NCBI GenBank assembly: GCA_002069725.1
Contig: MWBW01000005.1
Span: 1 to 64,000 of the forward strand
Origin: Firmicutes bacterium ADurb.Bin248
GTDB taxonomy: Bacteria; Bacillota; Clostridia; Christensenellales; CAG-138
Length of the DNA: 64,000 bases
Direction: 5' to 3'
Under the pieces are notes generated by a model, which made no database searches, was not told the DNA's origin, and saw only the letters and a program-made list of their open reading frames with translations. Below are positions 45,401 through 54,320 of this stretch, piece after piece (within the stretch, counting starts at the first letter, position 1; the number at the start of each line of letters is the position of its first letter). The translations under genes were made by a program, and so were the position numbers.

Positions 45401-46056
45401 ACGGAGAGCGATATACGCTCCCCGTCGCCGCAATCGCGGAGAATTACATCTACCACTACATCTACATGTCGCCCGCGCTGTATGAGGAAACCTTCGGCGC
45501 GCAGGTAAAATTCAACACCATCGCGTGCGCGGCCGGCGAGGGCATGACGGATTTCGACGGCTTCGCGGCGGACTGGCTGAGCAAAGACAGCTCGATCCTC
45601 TCGATCTCCAACGTCGACTCCGCGAGGAAATCCTTCGACGAAACCATCCGCAGCATCAACATCATCATATTCGTCATGCTCATCGCGGCGGGCGCGCTCG
45701 CGTTCGTGGTGGTGTACAACCTGACCAACATCAACATCTCCGAACGCACGCGCGAGATTGCCACCATCAAGGTGCTCGGCTTCAGGCACGGCGAAACCAA
45801 CATGTACATTTTCCGCGAGAATTTCGTGATGGGCGCCCTGGGCATTTTGCTGGGCTCCGTCATAGGCTGCTTCCTGGCGCGGTTCATGCTCAAAACGGTC
45901 GAGGTGGATATGGTCAGGTTCGTCAGGAGCATCGCGGCGTCGAGCTATGTTTACGCCGCCCTGCTCACCGCGTTCTACATCGTGTCGGTCAACCTGCTGA
46001 TGACCAGACGCATGAGGGGCATCAGCATGGTCGAATCGCTCAAAGCCATCGAATGA
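42445..46056 (+). CDS. Large FtsX-like ABC permease with long coiled coil
   Basis: A 1203-residue permease. It has a first helix near residues 22-42, an outer domain to about 260, then some 360 residues (about 265-625) of alanine-glutamate-rich heptads (repeated EAELNAAEQQLAQARIQLDE-like segments) forming a long coiled coil. A set of helices follows from about 670, a second outer domain at about 870-1070 and the last FtsX helices with ERTREIATIKVLGFRHGE. Two FtsX cores in one chain make it a full permease. The coiled coil could reach through the cell wall. RBS GGAGG precedes the ATG at 42445. Confidence 0.88.
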   Translation: MRLKAQIKDTYREILRSRERFISILLITFLSVGFFVGVKATAPSMRTTAENYFNAASLMDLEIISTVGFDDGDAEAVRALEGVAEVMPSYSADLIVLEDAGNSVARVAALPDGGGEGTLNRIKLVSGRMPEKPGECVAAAYNMRGADVAVGDVIRFSETAGSAATDTIISGTSYTVVGLIETPQYFSYSYGTSSIGNGTILYYIMLPACEFMYTRYTELYIALDRAPGASAFDPRYGADISRTAARIGDVGLVRYDLFLNGIQARLNDAQDEFNEQKTSADRQLADAKLRLEESARELAQAREEIAAGWEEYDRSVLETEAGLKKAEADLAAAKAELAGGEAQLAAAQAQYDAGTAQLMEARAGLDSGWRQYYAGEAEYQRKEREYGEGLAQYREAREEYDQAKNAYDVASEAVALAEQALDGGEIDQAEAESLYEQALAALEAYENSGGADPEMLDQLRAQVQAAAERMLNAEDREAQAREELENAKAQLAVYDAQLKEAEAELNAAEQQLAQARIQLDEAAAQLGDAREELEGGEEEYAANRAQLDDARAQLQANRTKLDAAKSDLAAGEREYAQQKLSAPARLAEAKTELEAAEEQLAAGQDEYDAGYADYLGAAAEAQSSISDGRSRIQNIRDMFSSVESGKWYAFSRDDIILSYAGLDQDAQRIDAIAAIFPVFFVLVASLVCLTTMSRMIDEQRVQIGTYKALGYSSAQISGKYMVYSAAACMTGGVLGQLICIQLLPRVIIGAYSTLYRLPDIEIVIPWSMSALSMLAALLCTVMAAWYSCHRELKVTTAALMRPKMPRGGKRIFMERWTKLWRAMSFSQKITARNLLRYKLRLLMTVLGISGCMALIVAGLGMHDGVNPIVDKQYGEINRYKIMFTLSRDLTRGEADALGRRLAADGRLSGEMFSKIRSVDVDGNGEDIHNVFVFTPQDAARIDRMISLRSPEDGSPLRLGDEGVIITDKLAQVLGAGAGDMVAFSADGERYTLPVAAIAENYIYHYIYMSPALYEETFGAQVKFNTIACAAGEGMTDFDGFAADWLSKDSSILSISNVDSARKSFDETIRSINIIIFVMLIAAGALAFVVVYNLTNINISERTREIATIKVLGFRHGETNMYIFRENFVMGALGILLGSVIGCFLARFMLKTVEVDMVRFVRSIAASSYVYAALLTAFYIVSVNLLMTRRMRGISMVESLKAIE

Positions 46057-46080
46057 CAAAAAAGAAACGGAGGAACGATT

Positions 46081-47496
46081 ATGTCCAAAAGAACCGCGCC
46101 CGGCCAAAGCGCCGCTCAGAGGACCTATTACGAAATTTGCGGCTCGCAAGCGCTGCCCCTTCTGCAATTGAAATTCAGCCTGCATAAGGAGTGTACTCAG
46201 ATCATCTTTTACATGATCGTCAACCGGAAGCTTGATTTCGAACTGCTTAAGCGGGCGGTGAATGTGGAAATCGAGCGCAACGACTGCCTGCGCATACGCT
46301 TTGAAAAGCGCGACAAGAAGGTTATGCAGTATTTTCTGCCGGAGTCTAAGCTTGAAAACATACCCGTTCTGGATTTTACGGGCAAAACAAAACAGGAGCA
46401 AGACGCCGCGCTGACAAAAGACGCGCGCAAGCCGCTGAAAATCATGAAGGGCGAAATGTACCGAATCATCCTCTACCGGACCTATGACGGGCGCACCGGC
46501 ATCTATCTGAACATCTCTCATGTCATCGCGGACCTGTACGCCGCCGTCGTGTTCTTCGGCGATCTGATCGAAGTGATCGCCGCGCTCCAAAACGGAACGC
46601 CTCCGCCCCGGCCGCTGTCCCCGTTCGAGGAGTGCCTGAAAAAAGATCTGCTTTTATTCAATGATCAGGAAGCCAAAGAAAGACACCATCTGTTTTTTAA
46701 AGAGCTCTTTACAAAGGACGGACCTTCGTTTTACGCCGGCGCGGACGGAATGCGGCTGCTCAACCGGGCGCGCCGTAAAAAGAAGGACCCGGGCCTTCGC
46801 TATGTAATCCTGAATACGCTGATCAACGACAAAAGTGAAAATTTCAACATGCACCTGCCGGCGGAAAGAGCCGAACCGATACTCTCCTTTTGCGAAAAAA
46901 ACGCCGTTCCCCTGCAGACGATGATCTATGTGGGCATGCGCACATATCTATCCAAAATCAATGAGGAGACGGACGACGTTACCTTCGCGCTCGCCTTTAA
47001 CCGCAGGATCACCATTGCCGACAAGCGCTCCGGCGGCTGCCGCGTCAACGCGCTCCCTCTGCGCACCGTTATCACGAAGGACAAAACGTTCATGGAAGCG
47101 ATCGCGCATACGCAGCAGGTGCAGTTCCAGATCCTGCGCCATGCGGACTATCTGCTCGAGCTTGCCAGAGACGGAATTAAAAGTTGGGAAAACAGACCGC
47201 TTTTTTCAAAGACCTACTCCATGCTCCTGTCCTGCTTCCCGTTTTCGTTTGCGCTGCCGGAGGGATGGCAGTGCGAAATCGGCAATTACAGCAACGGCCG
47301 CTTCCCCATGCCGCTGTATACCGTTGTCGTTCCCAATTTCGCCGAGGGCGGCCTTGACTTCCACTTCGAGCATATGGTGAAAATCCTTCATCCGCATGAT
47401 CTGGAAGCGCTGTTTGAACAAAGCGTCAGGGTGATGGAAGCGGGCATCGCGAATCCCGATGTTACCATAGGCGCGCTGCTGCGCGAGGCGCTGTAG
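46081..47496 (+). CDS. Condensation-domain-like acyltransferase
   Basis: A 471-residue stand-alone protein that looks like a condensation domain of the NRPS C-domain/acyltransferase superfamily. The active-site motif appears as SHVIADLY with His147 and Asp151 (HHxxxDG in classic C domains; first His and final Gly are not kept). LKRAVNVEIERNDCLRIRFE near residue 57 matches the usual start of the fold. Together with the acyl-AMP ligase and carrier protein it could move an acyl group to an amine or alcohol, for example to form an N-acyl compound. It follows the permease by 24 bases with GGAGG upstream of the ATG. The assignment rests on motif and context only. Confidence 0.65.
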   Translation: MSKRTAPGQSAAQRTYYEICGSQALPLLQLKFSLHKECTQIIFYMIVNRKLDFELLKRAVNVEIERNDCLRIRFEKRDKKVMQYFLPESKLENIPVLDFTGKTKQEQDAALTKDARKPLKIMKGEMYRIILYRTYDGRTGIYLNISHVIADLYAAVVFFGDLIEVIAALQNGTPPPRPLSPFEECLKKDLLLFNDQEAKERHHLFFKELFTKDGPSFYAGADGMRLLNRARRKKKDPGLRYVILNTLINDKSENFNMHLPAERAEPILSFCEKNAVPLQTMIYVGMRTYLSKINEETDDVTFALAFNRRITIADKRSGGCRVNALPLRTVITKDKTFMEAIAHTQQVQFQILRHADYLLELARDGIKSWENRPLFSKTYSMLLSCFPFSFALPEGWQCEIGNYSNGRFPMPLYTVVVPNFAEGGLDFHFEHMVKILHPHDLEALFEQSVRVMEAGIANPDVTIGALLREAL

Positions 47497-47512
47497 AATC
47501 GGCGGTTTAAAG

Positions 47513-47549
47513 CGTTGTTTCGGACCGGCAAAACCGGTCCGAAACAACG
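47513..47549. terminator. Perfect 16-bp inverted repeat between convergent genes
   Basis: CGTTGTTTCGGACCGG and its exact complement, separated by five bases (CAAAA). It lies 16 bases after the condensation-like gene and 42 bases after the Tgl gene, which converge on it. T-tracts are poor on both sides, so it is an atypical bidirectional terminator at best, but its place supports that role. Confidence 0.6.
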
Positions 47550-47590
47550 TTCATGGATATACGCGCATCCGTTCGGCCCGTGCCGTCGTT

Positions 47591-48421
47591 TCAAACGCGG
47601 ATGCGGCGGCGCGGGAGCGGCGGCGGGAAAGGGTCCCAAGACAGCACGGCAGGCCGCGCGGCGCGGCTTCGGGACGCTTCCTCCAGTCTCTTAAAGTCGG
47701 GGCGGGCCGCCGTGTCCTCCATGAAATAAGCCGACTGGGTCGCGCCCTCTTTCCGGTTGGCGTTTAATATGCGGATGATCTGATCGGCATCCGTTATGCC
47801 GATGCCGTGCCCGTAGTACAGGCCCCCGGGCAGGACGATGACGTTTTCGCCCTGCAGCTCGGGGGTTTTGGGGTCCACCTCGGGGTTCCTGAAATAGCAG
47901 CGATCCCCGAGCAGGATATCCGCGACTCTTCTGGGCATGCCGACCTCCCTGAGCAGAGGGTCCAGTTCGTGCCAGTTCATCAGATAGATCGAGGGAAAGA
48001 GCCTGTTGAACGTTTCCTCCGAAAAGACCTCCAGCAGCGCGCCGTAATACACGATCACCATGGCGGTGGCGCATTCCGTTGCGTATTTCCGGCCGTTTGT
48101 GAAGATGTCCCTGATCGCGTCGGCGGGCTTCGCTCCGCTTTTCAGGCGGAAGCCGCCGTTGCTTGTTCTGTCCCAATACTCCTGATTGCATTCCGACTTG
48201 TGGAAAACGGCGAATTCGAGCCCGCTGCGGTTGAGCGCCTTTGCCGCGTCGACGATTTCCCTGCGCAGGGCAAGCTCAAATTCGAGCTGCTCCACGGTGT
48301 CGTACCGGTAGACTTCCGCGCTTTGGGACATCTGCTCCAAAAGCTGCCTTTCCACGCTGTTTTCAGGGTATCCGCCGCTGATCCCGGCAATTTGAAAGGG
48401 AGAACCGGCTATTACGATCAT
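47591..48421 (-). CDS. tgl: Spore-coat protein-glutamine gamma-glutamyltransferase
   Basis: A 276-residue transglutaminase close to Bacillus subtilis Tgl (245 residues), which links spore-coat proteins by glutamyl-lysine bonds. Catalytic residues are kept: Glu116-Cys117 in TECATAMVIVYYGALL, Glu192 in GENVIVL and His205 in YGHGIG; the spacing of the last two equals that in Bacillus. The end is about 30 residues longer and Arg/Pro-rich. Start ATG 48421 has GGGAGG upstream and overlaps the stop of the preceding gene (ATGA). Its presence argues that the organism forms spores. Confidence 0.92.
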   Translation of the reverse strand: MIVIAGSPFQIAGISGGYPENSVERQLLEQMSQSAEVYRYDTVEQLEFELALRREIVDAAKALNRSGLEFAVFHKSECNQEYWDRTSNGGFRLKSGAKPADAIRDIFTNGRKYATECATAMVIVYYGALLEVFSEETFNRLFPSIYLMNWHELDPLLREVGMPRRVADILLGDRCYFRNPEVDPKTPELQGENVIVLPGGLYYGHGIGITDADQIIRILNANRKEGATQSAYFMEDTAARPDFKRLEEASRSRAARPAVLSWDPFPPPLPRRRIRV

Positions 48422-49410
48422 TTGTCTCCCTCCCATCCGGCCTTCGCAGCCCTTATCTGCTCGCCGACGGGCGCGCGCAGCCATTCCCTCCAGGCCGGGA
48501 CGCTTTTGCCGTGGATTTTCTGCGAATACTCCGAGAGGGTTTTCTGCTCCCCGGCGCTGAGCCGCTTAAAAGCCGCAAGGCTTTCGTCCGCGTCCTCGTC
48601 CGTGGCGGAGACGGGCTGTTTGTCGTAGGAAGGGACGCCTTTTTGCAGGTATTTCCGTTCCAGATCCACGGCGCAGAACGCCGGTCTGCCGGCATACTGA
48701 AAGCTCTCCTGCGTGAAATACAGGTAAGGCTCGTTTTCCTCAAGCCAGCGAAGATAGCCCGCGTACCGCCCCTCTTTGTTGCCTTCGTCGGCCGGGACGC
48801 CCGTTTCCTCCATATTCAGCAGCTCGGCCGCCAGAGCGGCGTCTTTCGGCTCCGAAGAGCGGACGCGCTCGGCGATCAGCTTCAATACCCGGGGATCGTG
48901 AACCTGGAAAAGCGCCCATACCAGATCATGGATGTAACGCCCGTTCCTGTTGCGCTTGAAAATCAGCTCGGCCGCCGGAGGCAATATGTCCCTGTCCCTG
49001 TAAGTGTTGATTAAAACCGACGCGGCCACGTCCAGTATCTGCTCGTAATCGTCCTCGGCGACTTCCTCGGCGCAACCCGTTTCCCATATCCATTTGAGCG
49101 CGGAATAGACCGCTTCCCGCCCGGACGACAGATAATCGACTCCGGAAGCTTCGGACCCCCTTATTTGATTCGCGATTTGCAGGGCGAGCATATGGCGCGG
49201 ATTGAGATATCCCTGTATGCGCAGCCCCTCCATCTGCCCGCGCAGTATGTACAGGCAGGGGAACGTGAGCCGGTCGTCGCTGAGCAGGGCGGCGGCATGC
49301 CGGGTGTCCCTGCGGAAGGTTTCGGCCAAAGCGGCCCTGCATTTGTCCGCTCCTTCCTGTATCCGGATGCGGTCCAGATAGCTGTAATCCTTCGAATGGC
49401 CTGAATTCAT
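48418..49410 (-). CDS. Unknown protein translationally coupled to Tgl
   Basis: A 330-residue soluble protein that I do not recognise. It is rich in helices; residues about 115-230 (KWIWETGCAEEVAEDD, VASSVLINTY-like, VWALFQVHDPRVLKLIAERV, DAALAAELLNME) have the look of HEAT/armadillo-like helical repeats. The C-terminal 70 residues are charged, with KTLSEYSQKIHGKSVPAWREW. No signal peptide or membrane helix. The stop overlaps the tgl start (ATGA), so the two are made together and it may be a coat substrate, chaperone or regulator of Tgl. RBS: AGAGGAAAG before ATG 49410. Confidence 0.7.
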   Translation of the reverse strand: MNSGHSKDYSYLDRIRIQEGADKCRAALAETFRRDTRHAAALLSDDRLTFPCLYILRGQMEGLRIQGYLNPRHMLALQIANQIRGSEASGVDYLSSGREAVYSALKWIWETGCAEEVAEDDYEQILDVAASVLINTYRDRDILPPAAELIFKRNRNGRYIHDLVWALFQVHDPRVLKLIAERVRSSEPKDAALAAELLNMEETGVPADEGNKEGRYAGYLRWLEENEPYLYFTQESFQYAGRPAFCAVDLERKYLQKGVPSYDKQPVSATDEDADESLAAFKRLSAGEQKTLSEYSQKIHGKSVPAWREWLRAPVGEQIRAAKAGWEGDK

Positions 49411-49791
49411 GGAACCAACTTTCCTCTTTCATTCCGGCCCGGCCTGAAACGGGGCGGAACGATCAAGAATTTAATGATCTATTCCATGATATTAAGGCGG
49501 GAAGTTTTTGTTACGTAAAACAGGCTCCCGATGTTCCAGGGAGCGCACTTTAACCGCATCTTTTTCAACAGGGCGGACGGCGGCGGCGATCGGATATGAA
49601 AGCCCGTCCGGGCTGAACGGACATATGGAAAAGCTTTGATTCGGCTTCTAAAATGAGAGCTGCTTCAGCAGCCGCGGCGGGCGAGCCTTCCGCGGCTGCG
49701 GTCCTTGCGGCCTCGACGGCATTCGGAGCAGTTTGCCCCGTCCCGGCGGGACGGGCGGGCGTACCTCCCGAGGGCTGGCCCGGGGACCGAT
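49411..49791. other. Intergenic region upstream of the tgl operon
   Basis: 381 bases with no credible gene. The half next to 49411 is AT-richer (49470-49530) and should hold the promoter of the tgl operon; I could not match a sporulation sigma consensus with confidence. On the minus strand at 49735-49760 a GC hairpin (GTCCC/GGGAC core) follows the DUF1858 gene and may help to end transcription, but no T-tract follows. Confidence 0.4.
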
Positions 49792-50028
49792 TTAATCCCC
49801 CGTGGGTTCGTAACCGCGCTCGCGAAACGCCTTCTTTATGAGTCCGAGATCGATCCCTTTCATTTTCGCTCCTTTGGGGATCGTCATGAACCGCCCCGCC
49901 GTGTCCAGCATGCCGGGCTTTACGATATCGCCGAACCCCAGCTCGCTCATGATCGGTATGATCTCGGGATGCTCCGAAGCCAGCGCGTAAACGGTTTGAT
50001 TGAAATCCAGCGCTTTATTGCCCGCCAT
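49792..50028 (-). CDS. DUF1858-family small protein
   Basis: A 78-residue protein with the DUF1858 pattern: TVYALASEHPEIIPIMSELGF followed by MTIPKGAKMKGID. Such domains are often found with hybrid-cluster and di-iron repair proteins. It starts 12 bases after the ScdA-like gene on the same strand, so it is probably an accessory in nitrosative or oxidative stress response. Its ATG has only a GGTGG-like site. Confidence 0.85.
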   Translation of the reverse strand: MAGNKALDFNQTVYALASEHPEIIPIMSELGFGDIVKPGMLDTAGRFMTIPKGAKMKGIDLGLIKKAFRERGYEPTGD

Positions 50029-50040
50029 CGTTTTCCACCG

Positions 50041-50709
50041 CTATATATCCGTCAGGAGGATGTTGTTTTCGAGATGGATGTGCTGATGCAAATCGCTCTC
50101 CATATCCTCCAGCAAAGCAAACAACTTTTGGTATGTCGGGCAGGCGTCCTCGGGCAGCGAATAATCGTTTGAAATGCGCCGCAGCTCCTTTAACGCCTTT
50201 CCGGCCTCCTCGTGTTCCTGCTTGATCATCCTCGAAAGTTCGCGCGTTTGCGACGAAATCGCATCGCCGATCGACGGGAAGAGCATGGTCTCCTCCTTGA
50301 TCAGATGCTGCTCCAGATCGCCCCTTAATCCGCTGAACACCTTAAAGAGGTCGAAAAGTTCCGGATGGTTCCTGCCGTGCGCCTTGAGTACGGCGCTGAA
50401 AACACCGCCGATCTGCGCAAGCGCCTCGCGAAGGTACGCATGGTGTTTCGACTCGATATAGGATGAAAGATCCCCGCGGCTGAGGCTTTTAAAATCGACG
50501 CCGTTTATATTGCGCTTTATTTTCTCATATTCAGCATCCAGCCGCGCCTCGATTTCAACAAGGCTGCTCGTTTGCTCTTCGGCTGCTTGCGACAACAACC
50601 GCCCGCCTCCGCAGCAGTAGTCTATTCCGTACTCCTTAAAGATTCCTGAGGCCGCGGGTATCTCGGATACGATGCTTCCAACCGTCCGGCCGCTCCAATT
50701 CCCGTTCAT
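50041..50709 (-). CDS. Iron-sulfur cluster repair di-iron protein, ScdA/Ric-like
   Basis: A 222-residue hemerythrin-like protein that repairs FeS clusters damaged by nitric oxide or oxidants. The N-terminal ScdA_N part has TVGSIVSEIPAASGIFKEYG and the pair Cys32-Cys33 (YCCGGG). The four-helix part supplies metal ligands in SKHHAYLREAL, LKAHGRNHPE, LEQHLIKEETMLFP, IKQEHEEAG and LHQHIHLENNIL. The start at 50709 is chosen because GGAGGT sits 7 bases upstream; a GTG three codons earlier would overlap that site. An extended -10 lies 33 bases upstream. Confidence 0.93.
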   Translation of the reverse strand: MNGNWSGRTVGSIVSEIPAASGIFKEYGIDYCCGGGRLLSQAAEEQTSSLVEIEARLDAEYEKIKRNINGVDFKSLSRGDLSSYIESKHHAYLREALAQIGGVFSAVLKAHGRNHPELFDLFKVFSGLRGDLEQHLIKEETMLFPSIGDAISSQTRELSRMIKQEHEEAGKALKELRRISNDYSLPEDACPTYQKLFALLEDMESDLHQHIHLENNILLTDI

Positions 50710-50741
50710 ATGCCACACCTCCGTCTTTATCTTGCGGTTTC

Positions 50742-50750
50742 AGTATAGCA
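50742..50750 (-). promoter_or_regulatory. Extended -10 promoter of the ScdA-like gene
   Basis: Minus-strand TGC-TATACT (50750-50742). No convincing -35 at 17 bases upstream. The start codon is 33 bases downstream. Confidence 0.5.
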
Positions 50751-50923
50751 AACATACCGGCGCGTTTCCATGATCGAAATCAAAAACGCGGATTTTCACG
50801 TATCGTTTTATTCCCGACGGATTGTATGATGCCGTCTTTTTCCATTTGTCCGGGCTTCCTGCTTACGGCTTCCCGCGCGTCCGCGTGTCCCGCTCAAAGC
50901 CGCCTTCCGCCGGGACCGGCAAA

Positions 50924-51370
50924 TCAGACGGGAATCAGGCAGGATAAGGCGATGAGCGCCGCCCCGCAGAACAGTCTGGAGAGCGTTTTTGCCTTGCCGA
51001 GCTCCGTCCGGTCAAACGCCGCCTCGTCCACCGCGCTCGCGGGAGTCAAATCGTCGTCAAAATTCCGATAATCCATGAGGAAAGCGGGCCTGTGCGCGGC
51101 CTCTTTAAAGCGCCTGAGGGAATAGGGCACCTTCGCCGCTTTGCGCAGGCGAAAGGGCGGGAACGGGCTGAATCCTTTGGCGGCGAGACGGGTAAACCAC
51201 GCGGCGCACAGGCACAGGCAGCCGGAAGCCGAAAGGCCGTATATGAAATACAGCCGTATTCCATAGATGCCTCCCAGCAGGGCGCTGACGACCAGCACAA
51301 TCGAGAACAGGCGAAACGCCCGGCGGTAGACCAGCCGGAGAAACATCCTTTTTTGCGCCGTTTCCGTCAT
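50924..51370 (-). CDS. Small two-helix membrane protein at the end of the opp operon
   Basis: A 148-residue protein of unknown function. Two adjacent helices lie at about residues 20-37 ([18 protein letters not shown]) and 42-60, and a third hydrophobic stretch is at the C-terminus ([16 protein letters not shown]). The middle is basic and cytosolic. The ATG at 51370 overlaps the OppDF stop (ATGA), so it is co-translated with the oligopeptide transporter and may be an accessory to it. I do not recognise the family. Confidence 0.7.
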   Translation of the reverse strand: MTETAQKRMFLRLVYRRAFRLFSIVLVVSALLGGIYGIRLYFIYGLSASGCLCLCAAWFTRLAAKGFSPFPPFRLRKAAKVPYSLRRFKEAAHRPAFLMDYRNFDDDLTPASAVDEAAFDRTELGKAKTLSRLFCGAALIALSCLIPV

Positions 51371-53358
51371 ATCCCGAGCTCCTCCCTGTACATATCCAGC
51401 TCGTAGCGGTTGCCGAACACGAAGTGCCGGTCCGTAATTTCGCACCATACGGGTTTATCTATCTTGTAGTTGTGGATGCTCGCGTCATAAACGAGCAGTT
51501 CCTTGGCTCTTTCCCTGTCCGGGTCCGGATGAGGCACGGCGGAAAGCAGCGCCTTCGTATAGGGATGCAGGGGATGAAGGAACAACTCGTCGCAGGTCGC
51601 CATTTCAACGATGCGCCCCTTGTTGATGACCGCGATGCGGTCGGATATGAATTTGACCACCGATAAGTCGTGCGCGATGAACAGGTAAGTGAGGTTCCTT
51701 TCCTTTTTCAGCTTATTGAGCAAGTTGATGACCTGCGCGCGGATGGATACGTCGAGCGCAGAGATCGGTTCGTCCGCAATGACGAAATCGGGGTTCATGA
51801 CGAGCGAGCGCGCGATGCCGATGCGCTGGCGCTGGCCGCCCGAAAACTCATGCGGAAAGCGGGAGATGAAGTCCCTGTTCAGGCCGACCTCGGCCATGAT
51901 TTGCTCGACTCTTCGCATGCGCTCTTCCTCGTTCGCGAACAGGCGGTAGTTATACAGCCCTTCGCTGACGATGTAGTCCACCTTGGCCCGCTCGTTGAGG
52001 CTCGCCATGGGGTCCTGGAAGATCATCTGCAAATGCAGATGAAGCTCGCGCCTCTCCTGCTTGCTGAGTTTGCCGTCGATCCGCTTGCCCGCGTACTCGA
52101 TCTCGCCCTCGGCCTTTTGGTATATCTTCATGACCGCGCGGCCGATCGTCGTTTTGCCCGAGCCGGACTCTCCGACCAGGGAGAGCGTTTCGCCCCTGTA
52201 AACATCGAAGCTGACGTTGTCCACCGCCTTGAACTCCCTGTGGCTGAGGCGGAATTTGACCGTGAGATTGCGCACGCTCAAAAGCTTATCCGCTTTGCAG
52301 TAATCAAAGGGGGGCGCCTGCGCGGCGACCGCTTCTTTTTTGCGCGCCTCCTCGGCAAAATTCAGCTTCTCGGCGTGCTCGCGGGCAAACGGATGCAGCA
52401 GCCAGGTTTTTGCGCAATGCGTATCGCTCACCTGGAACATCGGCGGTTCCGCCTCAAAATCGATCTCCATCGCGTCCGGATTGCGGGGGGCGAAGGCGTC
52501 CCCCGTGATTTGCTTATACAGCGTGGGCGGCGTGCCTTTGATGGAATAAAGGTCGCAGCCCTTCACGCCCAGCTGCGGCAGGGATTGCAGCAGCGCCTTG
52601 GTGTAGGGATGGCGCGGGTCATGGAAAATATCGCGGCTCGTTCCGTATTCGACGATCTGCCCCGCGTACATCACGCTCACCCAATCCGCGACGTTCGCGA
52701 CGACGCCCAGATCGTGCGTGATGTAGACGACGGTCATCTTCAGTTCCTTCTGCAACTGCTTGATCAGCGCGAGAATCTGCGCCTGCACCGTCACGTCAAG
52801 GGCTGTGGTGGGCTCGTCGCAGATGAGGATTTCCGGCCGGCAGGCGATGGCGGTCGCGATCACGACGCGCTGGCGCATGCCGCCCGAAAACTCGTGGGGA
52901 TATTGCTGATAACGGTATTCCGCATCCCCGATGCCTACGCGGCGCAGTATCTCGACGGCTTCCCGCTTTGCCTGCTCATGCTCCGTTCCGAAATGCCAGA
53001 CGATCACCTCGGCGATCTGCTCGCCGACGGTCCGCACGGGGTTCAGACTGGTCATGGGGTCCTGAAACACCATGGCGATCTTTTTCCCGCGTATGCGCAG
53101 CCATTCGCGCTCCGTTTTGAACCGCGTAAGCTCTTCCCCGCGGTACAGGAGGCTGCCGCCGGAGACCCATCCGTTTTTATCCAGCATGCCGATAAAGGAT
53201 TTTGTGAACACGCTCTTGCCGCAGCCGGACTCCCCCACGATCGCCAGCGTTTCCCCCTCGTACAGATCGAGCGTGGCGCCACGCACCGCCGTGAGCACCT
53301 TTTCCCGCAGGCGGAATTTTATCTCCACATCCCTGGCCGACAGTATCACATTCCTCAT
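51367..53358 (-). CDS. Oligopeptide ABC transporter ATPase, OppD-OppF fusion
   Basis: A 663-residue protein with two complete ATPase halves. The first, OppD-like, has Walker A GESGCGKS, signature FSGGMRQRV, Walker [11 protein letters not shown] and the C-terminal Opp segment [17 protein letters not shown] linker of about 60 residues follows. The second, OppF-like, has [24 protein letters not shown] and [10 protein letters not shown]. The start at 53358 has GGGGTGG upstream; an ATG six codons earlier lacks a site. One chain provides both nucleotide sites for the permeases encoded upstream. The second opp locus at 61.5-64 kb keeps the two as separate genes. Confidence 0.93.
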   Translation of the reverse strand: MRNVILSARDVEIKFRLREKVLTAVRGATLDLYEGETLAIVGESGCGKSVFTKSFIGMLDKNGWVSGGSLLYRGEELTRFKTEREWLRIRGKKIAMVFQDPMTSLNPVRTVGEQIAEVIVWHFGTEHEQAKREAVEILRRVGIGDAEYRYQQYPHEFSGGMRQRVVIATAIACRPEILICDEPTTALDVTVQAQILALIKQLQKELKMTVVYITHDLGVVANVADWVSVMYAGQIVEYGTSRDIFHDPRHPYTKALLQSLPQLGVKGCDLYSIKGTPPTLYKQITGDAFAPRNPDAMEIDFEAEPPMFQVSDTHCAKTWLLHPFAREHAEKLNFAEEARKKEAVAAQAPPFDYCKADKLLSVRNLTVKFRLSHREFKAVDNVSFDVYRGETLSLVGESGSGKTTIGRAVMKIYQKAEGEIEYAGKRIDGKLSKQERRELHLHLQMIFQDPMASLNERAKVDYIVSEGLYNYRLFANEEERMRRVEQIMAEVGLNRDFISRFPHEFSGGQRQRIGIARSLVMNPDFVIADEPISALDVSIRAQVINLLNKLKKERNLTYLFIAHDLSVVKFISDRIAVINKGRIVEMATCDELFLHPLHPYTKALLSAVPHPDPDRERAKELLVYDASIHNYKIDKPVWCEITDRHFVFGNRYELDMYREELGI

Positions 53359-53368
53359 ACTCCACCCC

Positions 53369-54316
53369 TCAGACATGATTGCGCGGATCGGAAGCGTCCG
53401 CGAACTTGTTGCCGATCACATAGAAGGCGATCGTAATGACGCACAGGATCGCCGTGGGCAGAAGCATCTGGTAGGGATGCAGCGCGAAGGAACTGCGTCC
53501 CTGGTTGACGATGTTGCCCAGCGTGACGGCGTCCACCGGCATACCGATCCCGATGAAGCTGAGGAATACCTCGCTGCTGATGGAATACGGGATCACGAGC
53601 GCCGTTTCCATGATGATCAGGCTGACGATGTGCGGTATGATGTTGCGGCTGACGATGCGCCGCATGGGGGTGCCGAGGCATTTGGAGGCGACGTTGTACT
53701 CGCTGTCCCGAATCGAGAGTATGCGGTTGCGGAAAAACCGCGCTTCCACGATCCATCCGCGCGAGGCCATGGCGATGAAAAGGGTAAGAAAGCTCGTGTT
53801 CATGATGTAGGCCAGCAATACCAGGTATACGGTGCTCGGGATATTCGTCATCACGTTGTAGATCTCGATCATGACGGGATCCATCTTTTTGTTGTAACCC
53901 CAGAGCGCGCCGACGACCGTGCCCACGCCCACATCCGAACAGGCGATGAAGAAAGCCAGCAGGAAAGAATTCCGCGTTCCGTACCAGGCGCGGGCCCAGA
54001 TGTCGCGCCCGATGCTGTCCGTCCCGAACCAGTGGTCCGCGTTCGGGCGCTTGTTCCACGTCATAGGGTTGGTTGAGATCGCTCCGGGATCGGTTTTCGA
54101 GAGCGCAGGATAGAGAAACGCCATGAGTATCAGCATGCCGATCAGCGCCACGATGAAAACGACGAATTTGCTCCTAAAAAACGTGCGTATCGTCGAGCGC
54201 CAGTATGAATAATTGGAAAACCCGCCTTCCTCGCTCGCGGTCCGGTCGAACACGGCGGCCCGGAATTTTTCCGGCCTGAGCAGAACGTCCATGTTTTTTA
54301 CGGTTTCTGATTTCAT
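53369..54316 (-). CDS. Oligopeptide ABC transporter permease, OppC-like
   Basis: A 315-residue permease with an N-terminal soluble stretch, a first helix near residues 50-70 ([20 protein letters not shown]), the OppC mark [23 protein letters not shown], and the EAA-type loop [20 protein letters not shown]. It ends with DASDPRNHV, nearly the same as the second OppC (63482-64000). It pairs with the OppB-like permease encoded 4 bases upstream to form the peptide channel. Confidence 0.93.
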   Translation of the reverse strand: MKSETVKNMDVLLRPEKFRAAVFDRTASEEGGFSNYSYWRSTIRTFFRSKFVVFIVALIGMLILMAFLYPALSKTDPGAISTNPMTWNKRPNADHWFGTDSIGRDIWARAWYGTRNSFLLAFFIACSDVGVGTVVGALWGYNKKMDPVMIEIYNVMTNIPSTVYLVLLAYIMNTSFLTLFIAMASRGWIVEARFFRNRILSIRDSEYNVASKCLGTPMRRIVSRNIIPHIVSLIIMETALVIPYSISSEVFLSFIGIGMPVDAVTLGNIVNQGRSSFALHPYQMLLPTAILCVITIAFYVIGNKFADASDPRNHV

Positions 54317-54320
54317 ATCG

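Noticed and set aside
51670-53436. 588-codon plus-strand frame opposite OppDF
   Set aside because: Shadow of a double ATPase gene; no domain of its own.
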